Below are positions 16,233 through 25,634 of a stretch of 34,213 nt of DNA, piece after piece. The first letter of the stretch is position 1, and each line of letters opens with the position of its first letter. Position numbers and translations under genes: made by a program. Source of the DNA: an uncultured Gemmatimonadales bacterium (GTDB lineage Bacteria > Gemmatimonadota > Gemmatimonadetes > JACCXV01 > JAHWKZ01); NCBI GenBank assembly GCA_947259315.1, contig CAMYLR010000001.1, positions 1 through 34,213 on the forward strand, in the 5' to 3' direction. The notes under the pieces are model-generated. The model had not been told where the DNA came from. It ran no database searches and saw only the letters and a list, made by a program, of their open reading frames with translations.

Positions 16233-17671
16233 CCGCTCAACCGCGGCTGATTCTTCTGACCGGCGCGACCGGGTACGTCGGTGGGCGTCTGCTCTCGCGG
16301 CTCGAGCATCTGCCCTACCGCGTTCGGTGCCTGTCGCGGCGACCCGAGGCGTTGCGGTCTCGCGCATCGGACAATGTCGAAGTCGTACAGGGTGACGTTC
16401 TGGATCCCGAGTCGCTGTCGGTGGCGCTCGAGGGCGTTGACACGGCGTTCTATTTCATCCACTCGATGGGTGCGACGCGAGATTTCGAGGAAGAAGATCG
16501 CGAGGCAGCGACCAACTTTGGCACGGCGGCCAAGGCGGCTGGGGTGCGGCGAATCGTGTATCTCGGCGGCCTGGGCAGCTCTGACGCGGATTTGTCCAAG
16601 CACCTGCGTAGTCGATTGGAAACGGGCGATGTTTTGCGCTCTTCAGGCGTTCCGGTGATTGAGCTTCGGGCCTCGATCATCATAGGGTCGGGTAGTCTGT
16701 CATATGAGCTGATTCGTGCGCTGGTGGAACGGTTGCCGGTGATGGTTTGCCCCAAGTGGGTGAGCGTGCTCGCGCAGCCGATCGCGATCGAAGACGTCCT
16801 GGGGTTTCTGGTTCAGTCGATCGAGCTGCCGGACAAGGAGTCCCGCATCTTTGAGATCGGCGGACCGGATCAGGTGTCGTACGGCGAAATCATGAGCGAA
16901 TACGCTCGTCAGCGCGGTTTGAGACGACTGATGATCCCCGTCCCGGTGCTGACGCCGTATTTGTCCAGCCTTTGGCTCGGTCTCGTCACGCCGGTCTACT
17001 CGCGCATCGGGAAAAAACTGGTCGAGAGTCTGCGCAACCCCACGCTCGTCTCGAGTGACCTTGCGGGGAAGGAGTTTACGGTTCGACCGCGAGGTCTGGC
17101 TGAAGCGATCGAACGGGCGATCGTCAACGAGGACCGCGAGTTCGCTGAGACCCGGTGGTCGGACGCGTTGTCCTCTGCGGGTGTAGTCAAATCGTGGGGT
17201 GGTGCCCGCTTTGGTTCGCGGATCGTCGATTCGCGAGAGGTGAAGATCGGCGCCTCCCGCGCGGCGGCGTTCGCACCGATCCAGCGGATCGGCGGCGACA
17301 CGGGGTGGTACTTCGGCGACTGGTTATGGCGATTGCGAGGTTTTCTCGATCTGTTGGTCGGTGGCGTTGGCGTGCGGCGCGGTCGGCGCGACCCGGTGAG
17401 CATTCGGGTTGGCGACGCGTTGGACTTCTGGCGTGTCGAGGCGTACGAGCCCAATCAGCTGCTTCGGCTGCAGGCGGAGATGAAAGTACCAGGACGTGCC
17501 TGGTTGGAGTTCGAAATCACCGGCGACGACGCTAGTAGCACGATTCGGCAGACGGCGATGTGGGATCCGGCCGGTTTGTTCGGACTCGTATACTGGTACG
17601 GGCTCTACCCGCTTCACCATCTGGTCTTCGCGGGAATGTTGAGAAACATCGCCCGGGCGGTAGAAGCTTGA
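16229..17671 (+). CDS. SDR-family NAD(P)-binding protein with DUF2867 domain
   Basis: The 480-residue protein has an NmrA/atypical-SDR Rossmann domain at its N-terminus ('[17 protein letters not shown]' is the nucleotide-binding loop, residues about 9-25; 'GDVLDPESL' and 'YFIHSMG' follow) and a C-terminal DUF2867 domain from about residue 320, with '[21 protein letters not shown]' and a hydrophobic end. This two-domain protein is common in bacteria and is often found beside photolyase genes, as here, in light- or stress-responsive clusters. It starts at GTG 16229 overlapping the TGA of the reductase and is followed by the photolyase through a TTGA overlap. It probably acts as an oxidoreductase; the substrate is unknown. 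Confidence 0.87.
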   Translation: MTAQPRLILLTGATGYVGGRLLSRLEHLPYRVRCLSRRPEALRSRASDNVEVVQGDVLDPESLSVALEGVDTAFYFIHSMGATRDFEEEDREAATNFGTAAKAAGVRRIVYLGGLGSSDADLSKHLRSRLETGDVLRSSGVPVIELRASIIIGSGSLSYELIRALVERLPVMVCPKWVSVLAQPIAIEDVLGFLVQSIELPDKESRIFEIGGPDQVSYGEIMSEYARQRGLRRLMIPVPVLTPYLSSLWLGLVTPVYSRIGKKLVESLRNPTLVSSDLAGKEFTVRPRGLAEAIERAIVNEDREFAETRWSDALSSAGVVKSWGGARFGSRIVDSREVKIGASRAAAFAPIQRIGGDTGWYFGDWLWRLRGFLDLLVGGVGVRRGRRDPVSIRVGDALDFWRVEAYEPNQLLRLQAEMKVPGRAWLEFEITGDDASSTIRQTAMWDPAGLFGLVYWYGLYPLHHLVFAGMLRNIARAVEA

Positions 17672-19146
17672 AGCGCCGTAGATCTCGCGTGCCCGACGTA
17701 CGCATGCGAAAGATCAACGACACCGAGATCGACACGGCGGGTGAGTTAGTCCTCTATTGGATGATCGCGGCTCGCCGGACCAGATGGAACTTCGGGCTGC
17801 AGCGTGCAGTCGATTGGGCGCGGGAGCTCGACAAGCCGCTCTTGGTGTTCGAGCCCCTGCGGTGTGGCTATCCGTGGGCTAGCGATCGTTTTCACGCGTT
17901 CGTCATCCAGGGCATGATCGACAACGCGCAGCGGTTGAGTCGCAAACGCTGCCTCTACTACCCCTACTTGGAGCACAAGCCCGGCGATGGGAAGGGACTC
18001 CTAGCGACGCTCGCCAAGCGGGCCGCGGTAGTCGTCAGCGACGACTACCCGGCGTTCTTCCTGCCGCGAATGACCGACGCCGCGGCCAAGCAGATCCCAG
18101 TATCGTTCGAGCTCGTCGACTCGAACGGAATCCTGCCGATGCGGGCCGCCGACAAGGTGTTCGCTCGCGCGCACGACTTTCGACGCTTCTTGCAGAAGAG
18201 TTTGCCACCGCACCTGACGGAGTTTCCGAGGCCCGATCCGTTGGCGCGAGTGGAGCTGCCAACGCTCGAACGGTTGCCGCCAGAGATCACGCGCCAGTGG
18301 CCGCCGACTGCGCTCGACGACACGAGCGCCACGCCCGATGTGTTGAAATCGTTCCCGATCGATCACGCCGTCGCTCCGACGACGACGGTAGGCGGTGCGA
18401 AAGCTGCCCAGAAGACGTTGCGCACGTTCTTGCGATCGAAGCTGACCCATTACGACGACGATCGGAACCAACCCGAAAGAGAAGCGACGAGCGGCTTGTC
18501 ACCCTACCTGCACTTCGGTCACATCTCGGCGCATCAAGTTTTCTCGGAGTTGATGGCGGATGACGGCTGGATGATCGATGACGTGGCCGACAAGGCCACC
18601 GGCAGCCGGCAAGGATGGTGGGGGGCGAGCCCGGCAGTCGAGGCGTTCTTGGATCAGCTCGTTACGTGGCGCGAGGTCGGCTACAACATGGCTTGGCAAC
18701 GGTCCGACTACGATCGGTACGAGTCGCTGCCCGACTGGGCCAAGAAGACGCTCGGCGAGCACGTTGTCGATCCGCGCGAGCACGTGTACACGCTCGACGA
18801 GTTCGAGAACGCCGAGACCCACGATGAGCTGTGGAACGGTGCGCAGCGACAGCTCGTGCGCGAAGGGCGAATTCACAACTACCTGCGGATGTTGTGGGGC
18901 AAGAAGATTCTCGAGTGGTCGAAGCGACCAGAAAGCGCGGTCGACATCATGATCGAGCTCAACAACAAGTACGCTCTCGATGGCCGCGATCCGAACAGCT
19001 ACAGCGGCATCTTCTGGTGCCTCGGCCGTTACGACCGAGCGTGGGGCCCCGAGCGCCCGATCTTTGGCAAAACCCGCTACATGAGCAGCGAAAACACCGC
19101 CCGTAAGGTCCGCGTACGAGCCTATCTGGAGAAGTACGGGTCCTAG
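17668..19146 (+). CDS. phr: Class II CPD photolyase
   Basis: The product (492 residues from TTG 17668) is a DNA photolyase of the class II type, a flavoprotein that uses light to split cyclobutane pyrimidine dimers. Features are 'LVLYWMIAARRTRWNF' at the N-terminus (antenna/alpha-beta domain), 'SGLSPYLHFGHISAHQ' (FAD-binding), 'TWREVGYNMAW', and the class II signature near the C-terminus: 'LRMLWGKKILEW', 'NNKYALDGRDPNSYSGI' and 'RPIFGKTRYMS'. The TTG overlaps the previous stop, matching the coupling seen upstream; GTG 17689 and ATG 17704 are alternative starts. Class II enzymes are less common in bacteria than class I. Confidence 0.93.
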   Translation: MKRRRSRVPDVRMRKINDTEIDTAGELVLYWMIAARRTRWNFGLQRAVDWARELDKPLLVFEPLRCGYPWASDRFHAFVIQGMIDNAQRLSRKRCLYYPYLEHKPGDGKGLLATLAKRAAVVVSDDYPAFFLPRMTDAAAKQIPVSFELVDSNGILPMRAADKVFARAHDFRRFLQKSLPPHLTEFPRPDPLARVELPTLERLPPEITRQWPPTALDDTSATPDVLKSFPIDHAVAPTTTVGGAKAAQKTLRTFLRSKLTHYDDDRNQPEREATSGLSPYLHFGHISAHQVFSELMADDGWMIDDVADKATGSRQGWWGASPAVEAFLDQLVTWREVGYNMAWQRSDYDRYESLPDWAKKTLGEHVVDPREHVYTLDEFENAETHDELWNGAQRQLVREGRIHNYLRMLWGKKILEWSKRPESAVDIMIELNNKYALDGRDPNSYSGIFWCLGRYDRAWGPERPIFGKTRYMSSENTARKVRVRAYLEKYGS

Positions 19147-19185
19147 GTTCCAACCTTTTCGTGCTCGAGGTTGTCCAATCAGTAT

Positions 19186-20955
19186 ATGGGGAAACTGCGG
19201 CCAACTCTGGCTCTGCTCCTGATCCCTGTTCTCATCCCCGGCGGACAAGCCGTGAATGGGATTCGGATCGGAGCGTCATGTCCGGATGATCTCATCGGGA
19301 CGTGGTCGGGTGATTTCCCGGCGGCCGATCTCTTGTCGTTGCAGATCTCGATCGCGAACTCATCACCCCAGGAGTACCAAGCTCGAATCGTCGGAGCGGG
19401 TCAGGCAGAAGAAGAGATCGCCGTGTGGACTGATGGTGATCGACTGCGTTTTCAATCGGCGAGGTTCCCGATCGCCTTCGACGGCCGACGTTCCGCCGAT
19501 GACCAGTCGATCGATGGTTTTGTTCACTACGCGGCGTTCTTGACCCACATCAGATTGCAGCGCGGGGCGCATGAATCGTGGGTGGCGAGCTGGACCCCGC
19601 TTGGCGTGACTGGTGCGTCGTTTCCGCTTGACCTCAGGGTCGTCTACGAAGAAGACAACTCGATCGCCGGGTACCTCTTTTTCCGCGAGCAACGGTTGCC
19701 ACGATTTTGGACTTACGGTCTCCAGTGTGACGAAGGGGCCATTCAGTTCCGGGACAAGAATTTCGGATTGGTCTTTGAGGGTGAGTTCGACCGCGAAGCT
19801 GATCTCTTGAAGATGGTCGTGTCCGTGAACGGTGGGACTCGTCCGATGACGTTTACCCATGCGTCCGACGATCCGAACCTCGACACGTCATCGCCGGATG
19901 CGACCGAACGCGTGTACGAGGAGCGTGCGCCGGAAACGATCGGCGATGGATGGCGGACGGCGGCTCCGGCGTCGCAGGGTGTAGATGGTGCCAAGATCGG
20001 TGAGATGATGGCAGCGATCTCGAGCGGTGAGCTGACGCTGACCCACAGCGTGCTCATCGCTCGTCGGGGGACGCTTGTCGTCGAAGAGTACTTCCACGGT
20101 TTTGACCGCGACACGTGGCACGACACTCGATCAGCTTCCAAAACGCTCGCATCCGCGCTGATCGGTTTGGCGATCGATCAAGGGCGAATCGCGGGCGTTG
20201 ATGCTGCGGTCCTCGGCTTCTTCCCCCAGTACCGGCAGCTCGCCAACTGGGACGACCGCAAGACACGCATAACGATCAAGCACCTTCTGACGATGAGCTC
20301 GGGGCTCGATGCGAACGACGGCGATCCCGAGTCCGTTGCCAGCGAGAACGCCTATCAGTCACAGACTGCACGGCCCGACTGGGTCGAGTTCGTGCTCGAT
20401 GCACCGATGATTGAAGAACCCGGCTCACGGCTTCTGTACGGCAGCGGCAACCCGCTACTCCTCGGTGGGGTCCTTGAGCACGTGTTTGAGGAATCGGTCG
20501 AATGGTTCGCTCATGACCATCTGTTCGGACCGCTCGGGATCGATCACTACAAGTACTTCCTGACGCCCACCGACCTGATCTACTTGGGCGGCGGTACACA
20601 CTTTCGGCCCCGTGACCTGGCGAAGTTCGGCCAGCTGTACCTGGACGGAGGAACGTGGGGCGGGCAGCGGATCTTGTCCGAGGCGTGGGTCCGCGAGTCG
20701 ACCGCGGGCTACGGCCGACTCGAGAACCGATCGGGCGTTGAGTACGGCTACCTATGGTGGCGGCGAGACTATGAGGTCGGCGATCGAACGATCACGTCGA
20801 TCGAGGCTCGCGGCTACGGTGGCCAGTACGTCTTCGTCGTCCCCGAGCTCGAGCTCGTGGCGGTGATCACCTCGGGCAATTACCGCAACGGTCGAACCCG
20901 CCAGCCAGAGGAGATCATGGAGCGGTTTATTCTGCCCGCCGCTCTAGGGTTCTAG
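19186..20955 (+). CDS. Secreted beta-lactamase-family serine hydrolase with N-terminal extension
   Basis: The 589-residue protein begins with a signal peptide ('LALLLIPVLIPGGQA'). About 230 residues of beta-rich sequence follow ('LIGTWSGDFPAADLLSLQI'), resembling a lipocalin-like domain. From about residue 260 comes a serine hydrolase domain: S-x-x-K is Ser316-Ala-Ser-Lys319, the Tyr motif region is 'LLYGSGNPLLLGG', and 'GYGGQYV' corresponds to the third box. ATG 19186 gives the best signal peptide; TTG 19171 is in frame but adds polar residues before it. The end overlaps the converging CocE-type hydrolase by 12 bases. It is probably a periplasmic or exported esterase or peptidase; the substrate is unknown. 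Confidence 0.85.
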   Translation: MGKLRPTLALLLIPVLIPGGQAVNGIRIGASCPDDLIGTWSGDFPAADLLSLQISIANSSPQEYQARIVGAGQAEEEIAVWTDGDRLRFQSARFPIAFDGRRSADDQSIDGFVHYAAFLTHIRLQRGAHESWVASWTPLGVTGASFPLDLRVVYEEDNSIAGYLFFREQRLPRFWTYGLQCDEGAIQFRDKNFGLVFEGEFDREADLLKMVVSVNGGTRPMTFTHASDDPNLDTSSPDATERVYEERAPETIGDGWRTAAPASQGVDGAKIGEMMAAISSGELTLTHSVLIARRGTLVVEEYFHGFDRDTWHDTRSASKTLASALIGLAIDQGRIAGVDAAVLGFFPQYRQLANWDDRKTRITIKHLLTMSSGLDANDGDPESVASENAYQSQTARPDWVEFVLDAPMIEEPGSRLLYGSGNPLLLGGVLEHVFEESVEWFAHDHLFGPLGIDHYKYFLTPTDLIYLGGGTHFRPRDLAKFGQLYLDGGTWGGQRILSEAWVRESTAGYGRLENRSGVEYGYLWWRRDYEVGDRTITSIEARGYGGQYVFVVPELELVAVITSGNYRNGRTRQPEEIMERFILPAALGF

Positions 20956-23127
20956 CACCGACACCTTTACACTCGATGGCCGTTCCGCGTCGTGATAGAT
21001 CCGGTGCGTTGCCTTCTGGAAATCCTCCTCATCGGCCTCGTAGATGTTGACGAACGTCTGCGGGTTGCGGTCGACGAGCGGGAACCACGAGTTCTGCACC
21101 TGGATCATGATCCGATGACCGGGCTCGAACGTGTGCATTACACCCGGTATCTCGAACCGCACTGACGTCACCTCGTCCGGAACAAACGGCTCCGGGGTCT
21201 CGAAACTGTTCCTGTACCGGCCGCGCAGGACCTCACCGCGCACCAGCATCTGGTAGCCGGCCATCGGGACCGACTTGTCATTGCTCGGGTAGTCGCGCAA
21301 CGAATCCGGGAACACATCGATCAGCTTGATCACGTAGTCGGCGTCCGTTCCGGTCGTAGAGACGAACAGGTCGGCCACGATCGGACCGGCCAGCGTCACC
21401 GGCTCGGTCAGGATCTCGGACTCGTACACCATGACGTCCGGCCGCCGAGCGGCGAACCGTTGATCGTCGGTCATGTACTCCCGCGTCCGGCGCTGATGGA
21501 CGTCCTCGGTGTACGGAACCGGTCGCATCGGATCGGCGACGTACTCGTCGTAGCTCTCGGCTGATGTCGGCGGAGAAAACGAGAGCCCCTCTCCGGCGTG
21601 GAAGTAGAGCTCCTTCTCTGCGATGCCCGCGGGTGGCCACGTTTCGAATTCGAGCCACTCGAGCGCACCGGTGTCATACATCGTGGCTTCCGCGAGATCG
21701 AGCGTTCCTTCGTCCTTCAGGTAGTAGTTGAAGAATCGCAGCTCGATGTCGTCGTAGAGATCCGACGTGTTATCGCTCCAGTGCACGTTCCCGAGGTTGT
21801 CGCCCTCGTCAAACGCCCACTGGCCGTGGAACCACGGCCCCATCAACAAGCGGTTCTCGGTTGTCGGTGGGCTCTGGGTCTCGATCGCTTTGTAAACGTT
21901 GAGCGGACCGAAGAGATCCTCAGCGTCAAACCAGCCGCCGACGACGAGCACCGCCGGCTCGATGTCCTTCAGATGGGGAAGCGGGTCACGAGCCTTCCAC
22001 CAGTCGTCGTAGTCGGGGTGATCCATGACCTCCGACCAGAAACGGATGCTGTCACCAAAGAACTTTGCTTCGACATTCTTGATCGGACCCAGCTCCAAGA
22101 AGAACTCGTAATTGTCTTGGTTCGGGAATTCGAAACCCGACAGCTGCTCGCGCGTGGGCTCGGGTCTCGGTCGCCCGAAAGAGGAGTAGAACCGAAACCC
22201 GTCCATCAGGAAGAACGCACCGTTGTGGTGAAAATCGTCGCCGATGAACCAGTTGGTGACCGGTGCTTGAGGCGACACCGCTTTGAGTGCCGGATGGGCA
22301 TCGGGCAGCGACATCGTAGCGTAGAATCCGGGGTACGAGATGCCGGAGATCCCGACGCTTCCGTTGTTGTGCGGCACGTTTTTGATCAGCCAGTCGATCG
22401 TATCCCACGTGTCGCTGTTCTCGTCGATGTCTTGCTCGCTCTGCTTGTCGGGATTGTACGGACGCACGTCCATGAACTCTCCCTCGCTCATGTAACGTCC
22501 TCGTACGTCCTGAAAAGCGAGGATGTAACCCTCCTCGACGAGATCGGCGTCGATCGCCAGACGCGGGGTGTAGCCGTCTTCTCCACGCGGCTCCGAGTTG
22601 TACGGTGTGCGGCGCAAGAGGATCGGATACGTTCGGCTCGTGTCTTTCGGGACGTAGAACGAAGTGAACAACCGTACGCCATCCCGCATCGGGATGTACA
22701 CCTCCGTCTTGGTCAGGCGCTCTGCCGACCATTCGGGGCTACCTCGCGGCGCCGCGGGCATCGTGCGGCCAAAGTCCAGCGCGTATTGCTGGCCTTCCAG
22801 CTGCAAGTTCCCGGCGATCGCCGTGAAACCGGTATCCACGCGGCCATCGTACTCGGCCCCAACGGCGCTCGTACGAAACGTGAACTGCCCGTTCTCGAAC
22901 GAGCACTCTTCGACCGGAACACCGCTGAATCCTTGGTCCGGGCTGCCGATCGTACCCGTGCATCCGGTCTCGGTCTGGTCGATATGGAGGGCGATGCGCA
23001 TCTGCATCATGCCCACGTCCAGCGTGCCGTACCAATCGCCGGTGACGTCTTGGGCCGCTACAGGAGTTGTGACCCACAAGAGGAGAACGAATGGAACCAG
23101 GAATGGGAGAATTCGCTTGTTTTTCAT
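20944..23127 (-). CDS. CocE/NonD family hydrolase (X-Pro dipeptidyl-peptidase type)
   Basis: This 727-residue exported protein starts at ATG 23127 with a signal peptide ('VPFVLLLWVTTPVAA'). Residues about 27-125 form a small beta domain ('DWYGTLDVGMMQMRIALHID') often seen fused to serine hydrolases. The alpha/beta-hydrolase domain of the S15/CocE family follows: 'IPMRDGVRLFTSFYVP', the oxyanion region 'QDVRGRYMSEGEF', and the nucleophile Ser264 in 'GISYPG'. The C-terminal jelly-roll of X-Pro peptidases ends the protein ('FEPGHRIMIQVQNSWFP'). Family members cleave acyl esters or X-Pro peptides; this one's substrate is unknown. The frame is open upstream to 23193, but the signal peptide fixes the start. 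Confidence 0.88.
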   Translation of the reverse strand: MKNKRILPFLVPFVLLLWVTTPVAAQDVTGDWYGTLDVGMMQMRIALHIDQTETGCTGTIGSPDQGFSGVPVEECSFENGQFTFRTSAVGAEYDGRVDTGFTAIAGNLQLEGQQYALDFGRTMPAAPRGSPEWSAERLTKTEVYIPMRDGVRLFTSFYVPKDTSRTYPILLRRTPYNSEPRGEDGYTPRLAIDADLVEEGYILAFQDVRGRYMSEGEFMDVRPYNPDKQSEQDIDENSDTWDTIDWLIKNVPHNNGSVGISGISYPGFYATMSLPDAHPALKAVSPQAPVTNWFIGDDFHHNGAFFLMDGFRFYSSFGRPRPEPTREQLSGFEFPNQDNYEFFLELGPIKNVEAKFFGDSIRFWSEVMDHPDYDDWWKARDPLPHLKDIEPAVLVVGGWFDAEDLFGPLNVYKAIETQSPPTTENRLLMGPWFHGQWAFDEGDNLGNVHWSDNTSDLYDDIELRFFNYYLKDEGTLDLAEATMYDTGALEWLEFETWPPAGIAEKELYFHAGEGLSFSPPTSAESYDEYVADPMRPVPYTEDVHQRRTREYMTDDQRFAARRPDVMVYESEILTEPVTLAGPIVADLFVSTTGTDADYVIKLIDVFPDSLRDYPSNDKSVPMAGYQMLVRGEVLRGRYRNSFETPEPFVPDEVTSVRFEIPGVMHTFEPGHRIMIQVQNSWFPLVDRNPQTFVNIYEADEEDFQKATHRIYHDAERPSSVKVSVLEP

Positions 23128-23254
23128 GTGACTGAGCCTTGCTGCGGGGTAATCGAGAAAACAGCGCGTAGTGGCGCCGCGACATTTATGCACAATTCGA
23201 AGCTGCCGACCCTCTGCGCCAGTGTCTGTCGGGGGGAACTCGCTACTGGATGTG

Positions 23255-23290
23255 GGGGAAAACCTGTCGCCGCATTAGAACGGCGACAGG
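23255..23290 (-). terminator. Rho-independent terminator of the oxidase operon
   Basis: A perfect 10-base inverted repeat, CCTGTCGCCG (minus strand, 23290-23281) and CGGCGACAGG (23272-23263), is separated by eight bases and followed on the minus strand by TTTTCCCCC. The 5' arm encodes the last codons of cbaA, and the stop codon sits in the loop. Confidence 0.8.
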
Positions 23291-24897
23291 CCTCGGGCGC
23301 CGAAACGCTCCAGCTGTAGGTGCTGGATGATCGGGAGCGCGTAGGCGGCGATCACGAGCACGATCGCTATCGCGGTCCAGACCTTCATGTTGTCGAGGAT
23401 CATCGCCTTGTGACCCGGCGGTTCGATCGGCTCGGCGAAGTCGATCTCCTTCTGTGGACGCTTGGTCCCGGCTAAACCGGTTCCGAGCATGACCGCCGCG
23501 AAGCACAGCGCGCTGCCGAATAGGAACAGCCCGCCGACCGCCGAGATCCCTGTCCCGGGAAGCCACTGCTGAGCGATCTCGCTGCCACCGTACTGGAACT
23601 GGTAGATCCGGCGCGGCATCCCCTGGAGTCCGGTGAGGTGATTCGAGATCGAGAACAAGAGCATCCCCATAAACCAGAGGTACGGCTGTATGATCGCAAG
23701 CAGACCCAGCTCCAGATCGCGCCCGGTCAAAGCGGGCATCAATCGGTACGAGAAACCCATAAAGGTGAGCGCCGTAGCGGTGCCGACCGTCAGGTGGAAG
23801 TGTCCCTGCACCCACGCCGTGTTGTGGACCATCGCGTTCATCCCATAGGCGGCGTTGATCGCTCCGCCCCAGCCGCCGATGGCGAAGATCATCATCGCCA
23901 GGGCGACGCTCGAGAACGCCGGATCGCCCCAGGGCAGCTTCTCGAGCCAGTCGAACCAACCTCTGGCGCCCTTCAATCGGCCCGCGACCTCGAACGACGC
24001 GATGATCGTGAATGCGGTCAACATACTCGGGAAGATGATGAGCTGCGTGTTGAACACGTGGAACAGCTTCCACGTCGCGTCGACGCCAGGGTCCATTAGC
24101 TGATGGTGGAACCCGACCGGGGTCGAAAGCACGATGAACATGACGAAGACGAGCCGCGCTAGCGGATCGCTGAACAGTTTTCCGCCCGCGACTTTGGGTG
24201 TGATCGTGTACCAGATGACGTAGGCCGGGATCAGCCAGAAGTAGACCAGTGGATGCCCGAACCACCAGAAGAGCATTCGCGCCAAAATCGGGTCGATCTT
24301 CTCAGTGAACCCAAGCGACCACGGGATCAGGAGCAGCAGCGCTTCGGCGGCGACGCCGACGGTCGCCAACAGCCAGACGATGATCGTCGCTAGCATCCCG
24401 TGGACCGCAAGCGGTGTTCGACTCTCGGGGTTCTCCCGCTTCCACACCAGATAGGTGCGGATCAACACCCAACTCCAACCCCACGACCCCACGATCAGCA
24501 GCGTCGCGCCGATGTAGAACAGCGGATGAGCCTTGAGCGGCGGATAGAAGGTGTAGAGAACCGACGCCTTGCCGAGCAGGATCGCGCCCGACGCCATGAG
24601 GGTTCCAAGCGTTGCCACACCAAACGAGATCCACCCCACGGTACGCTGTTCGATCGATCGATGGAACGCGCGTTCGGTGAAGAAATACCCTAGCGCCATG
24701 ATGAAGAACGTGGTGAAGACGATCGCCATCAAGACGCCGTGTGCCGTGACTGACAAGTAGTACATCTTGGGAGTGCGGAAGGGGAGATCGAGGTCGGCGC
24801 GCGACAGCGCCTGCATGAGCGCCATCGCAGACGCGATCGTAAAGGCCGAAACCGCCACCCACAGGTTCGCCAGCGCGAGCCGGTGTGAGGGGATCAT
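23275..24897 (-). CDS. cbaA: ba3-type cytochrome c oxidase subunit I
   Basis: This 540-residue membrane protein is a B-type heme-copper oxidase subunit I, close in pattern to Thermus CbaA. Visible ligands are His53 ('TAHG', low-spin heme), His215 with Tyr219 ('GHPLVYF', CuB and the cross-linked tyrosine), His264 and His265 ('GFHHQ', CuB) and His366 and His368 ('GHFH', high-spin and low-spin heme). It reduces O2 to water while pumping protons at the inner membrane. ATG 24897 overlaps the stop of cbaB (ATGA), so the start is secure despite a longer open frame. The terminator hairpin spans its stop codon. B-type oxidases usually have high oxygen affinity. Confidence 0.94.
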   Translation of the reverse strand: MIPSHRLALANLWVAVSAFTIASAMALMQALSRADLDLPFRTPKMYYLSVTAHGVLMAIVFTTFFIMALGYFFTERAFHRSIEQRTVGWISFGVATLGTLMASGAILLGKASVLYTFYPPLKAHPLFYIGATLLIVGSWGWSWVLIRTYLVWKRENPESRTPLAVHGMLATIIVWLLATVGVAAEALLLLIPWSLGFTEKIDPILARMLFWWFGHPLVYFWLIPAYVIWYTITPKVAGGKLFSDPLARLVFVMFIVLSTPVGFHHQLMDPGVDATWKLFHVFNTQLIIFPSMLTAFTIIASFEVAGRLKGARGWFDWLEKLPWGDPAFSSVALAMMIFAIGGWGGAINAAYGMNAMVHNTAWVQGHFHLTVGTATALTFMGFSYRLMPALTGRDLELGLLAIIQPYLWFMGMLLFSISNHLTGLQGMPRRIYQFQYGGSEIAQQWLPGTGISAVGGLFLFGSALCFAAVMLGTGLAGTKRPQKEIDFAEPIEPPGHKAMILDNMKVWTAIAIVLVIAAYALPIIQHLQLERFGARGLSPF

Positions 24898-25394
24898 CGT
24901 TCGGCTCCGGTGATTGCGCTCGGGTTTTCCTCGACGATCAAGGTCCCGAACATGTTGTGATGGCCGATTCCGCAGTACTCGTTGCACACGATCAGGTACT
25001 CGCCGGCTTCTTCGAATACCGTCGTGAACTGAGTGACGTAGCCCGGAACGACCATCGCGTTACCGTTGGTCTGAGCGATTTGAAAGCCGTGTATGAGGTC
25101 CGGGGTCGCGATCCGGAACGTGACCGGTTGGCCGCGTGGTACGTGGATCTCGCGCGGCAAAAACGCGTACATGATCGCCTGCACAACCACAGTCGCACTG
25201 CCATCGGCGTGGATCGTGACACCGGGTTCGCCAAACTCGGAATGGGAACGGACTTCATCTGGGTCGATCGTTTCGATGTGGCTCGGTGGCACGAACGCCT
25301 GGCTAAACGTCGTCACGCCGATCGAGATGAGAAACACGACGATGATCGCAGTCGCTCCCCACATCCAGATCCGCTCGTAAAGGTCGACGTGCAT
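24894..25394 (-). CDS. cbaB: ba3-type cytochrome c oxidase subunit II (CuA)
   Basis: The 166-residue protein has one N-terminal membrane helix (residues about 10-30) and a periplasmic cupredoxin domain. The CuA site is complete: His102 ('LIHGF'), Cys137 and Cys141 in 'CNEYCGIGHHNM', His145 and Met148. It accepts electrons from cytochrome c and passes them to the low-spin heme of CbaA. A TAAGG ribosome-binding site straddles the end of cbaD just before ATG 25394; GTG 25397 is a possible alternative. The gene order cbaD-cbaB-cbaA is the Thermus thermophilus order. Confidence 0.93.
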   Translation of the reverse strand: MHVDLYERIWMWGATAIIVVFLISIGVTTFSQAFVPPSHIETIDPDEVRSHSEFGEPGVTIHADGSATVVVQAIMYAFLPREIHVPRGQPVTFRIATPDLIHGFQIAQTNGNAMVVPGYVTQFTTVFEEAGEYLIVCNEYCGIGHHNMFGTLIVEENPSAITGAER

Positions 25395-25401
25395 CACGGC
25401 C

Positions 25402-25560
25402 TTACGGTGTGAGCGTGCCGCGCGGCACGAATACGAAGAAGTACAGAACCAACCAAGCCAACAAGAAAAGCGCGCCGTAGACGGCGACTATGGCGAGTGT
25501 CCCCTTGGGATGTGAACCGATTTCGACGGGTTCAGAAGATTCGACGCGGTCGTCGCTCAT
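25402..25560 (-). CDS. cbaD: ba3 oxidase subunit IIa, single-helix
   Basis: A 52-codon gene read directly from the minus strand, starting at ATG 25560 after a strong GGAGG ribosome-binding site and ending at TAA 25404-25402, seven bases before cbaB. An 18-residue polar N-terminus leads into 'HPKGTLAIVAVYG', one membrane helix, and ends 'VFVPRGTLTP'. The Pro-Lys-Gly-(Thr/Ala)-Leu-Ala entry to the helix and the basic Arg-Gly after it match the 34-residue subunit IIa of Thermus ba3 oxidase, which packs against subunits I and II. Position, size and motif agree; the longer N-terminus differs from Thermus. Confidence 0.88.
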   Translation of the reverse strand: MSDDRVESSEPVEIGSHPKGTLAIVAVYGALFLLAWLVLYFFVFVPRGTLTP

Positions 25561-25634
25561 GCGGCCTCCTCGAGCAGCGATTTGTTTCTACGATCGCCCG
25601 AACGTAGGGCCGTTTGTTTTACGACACAAGACCG

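Noticed and set aside
19143-19160. Small inverted repeat AGGTT-CC-AACCT followed by TTTT after the photolyase
   Set aside because: Five base pairs with a two-base loop is too weak to call a terminator.
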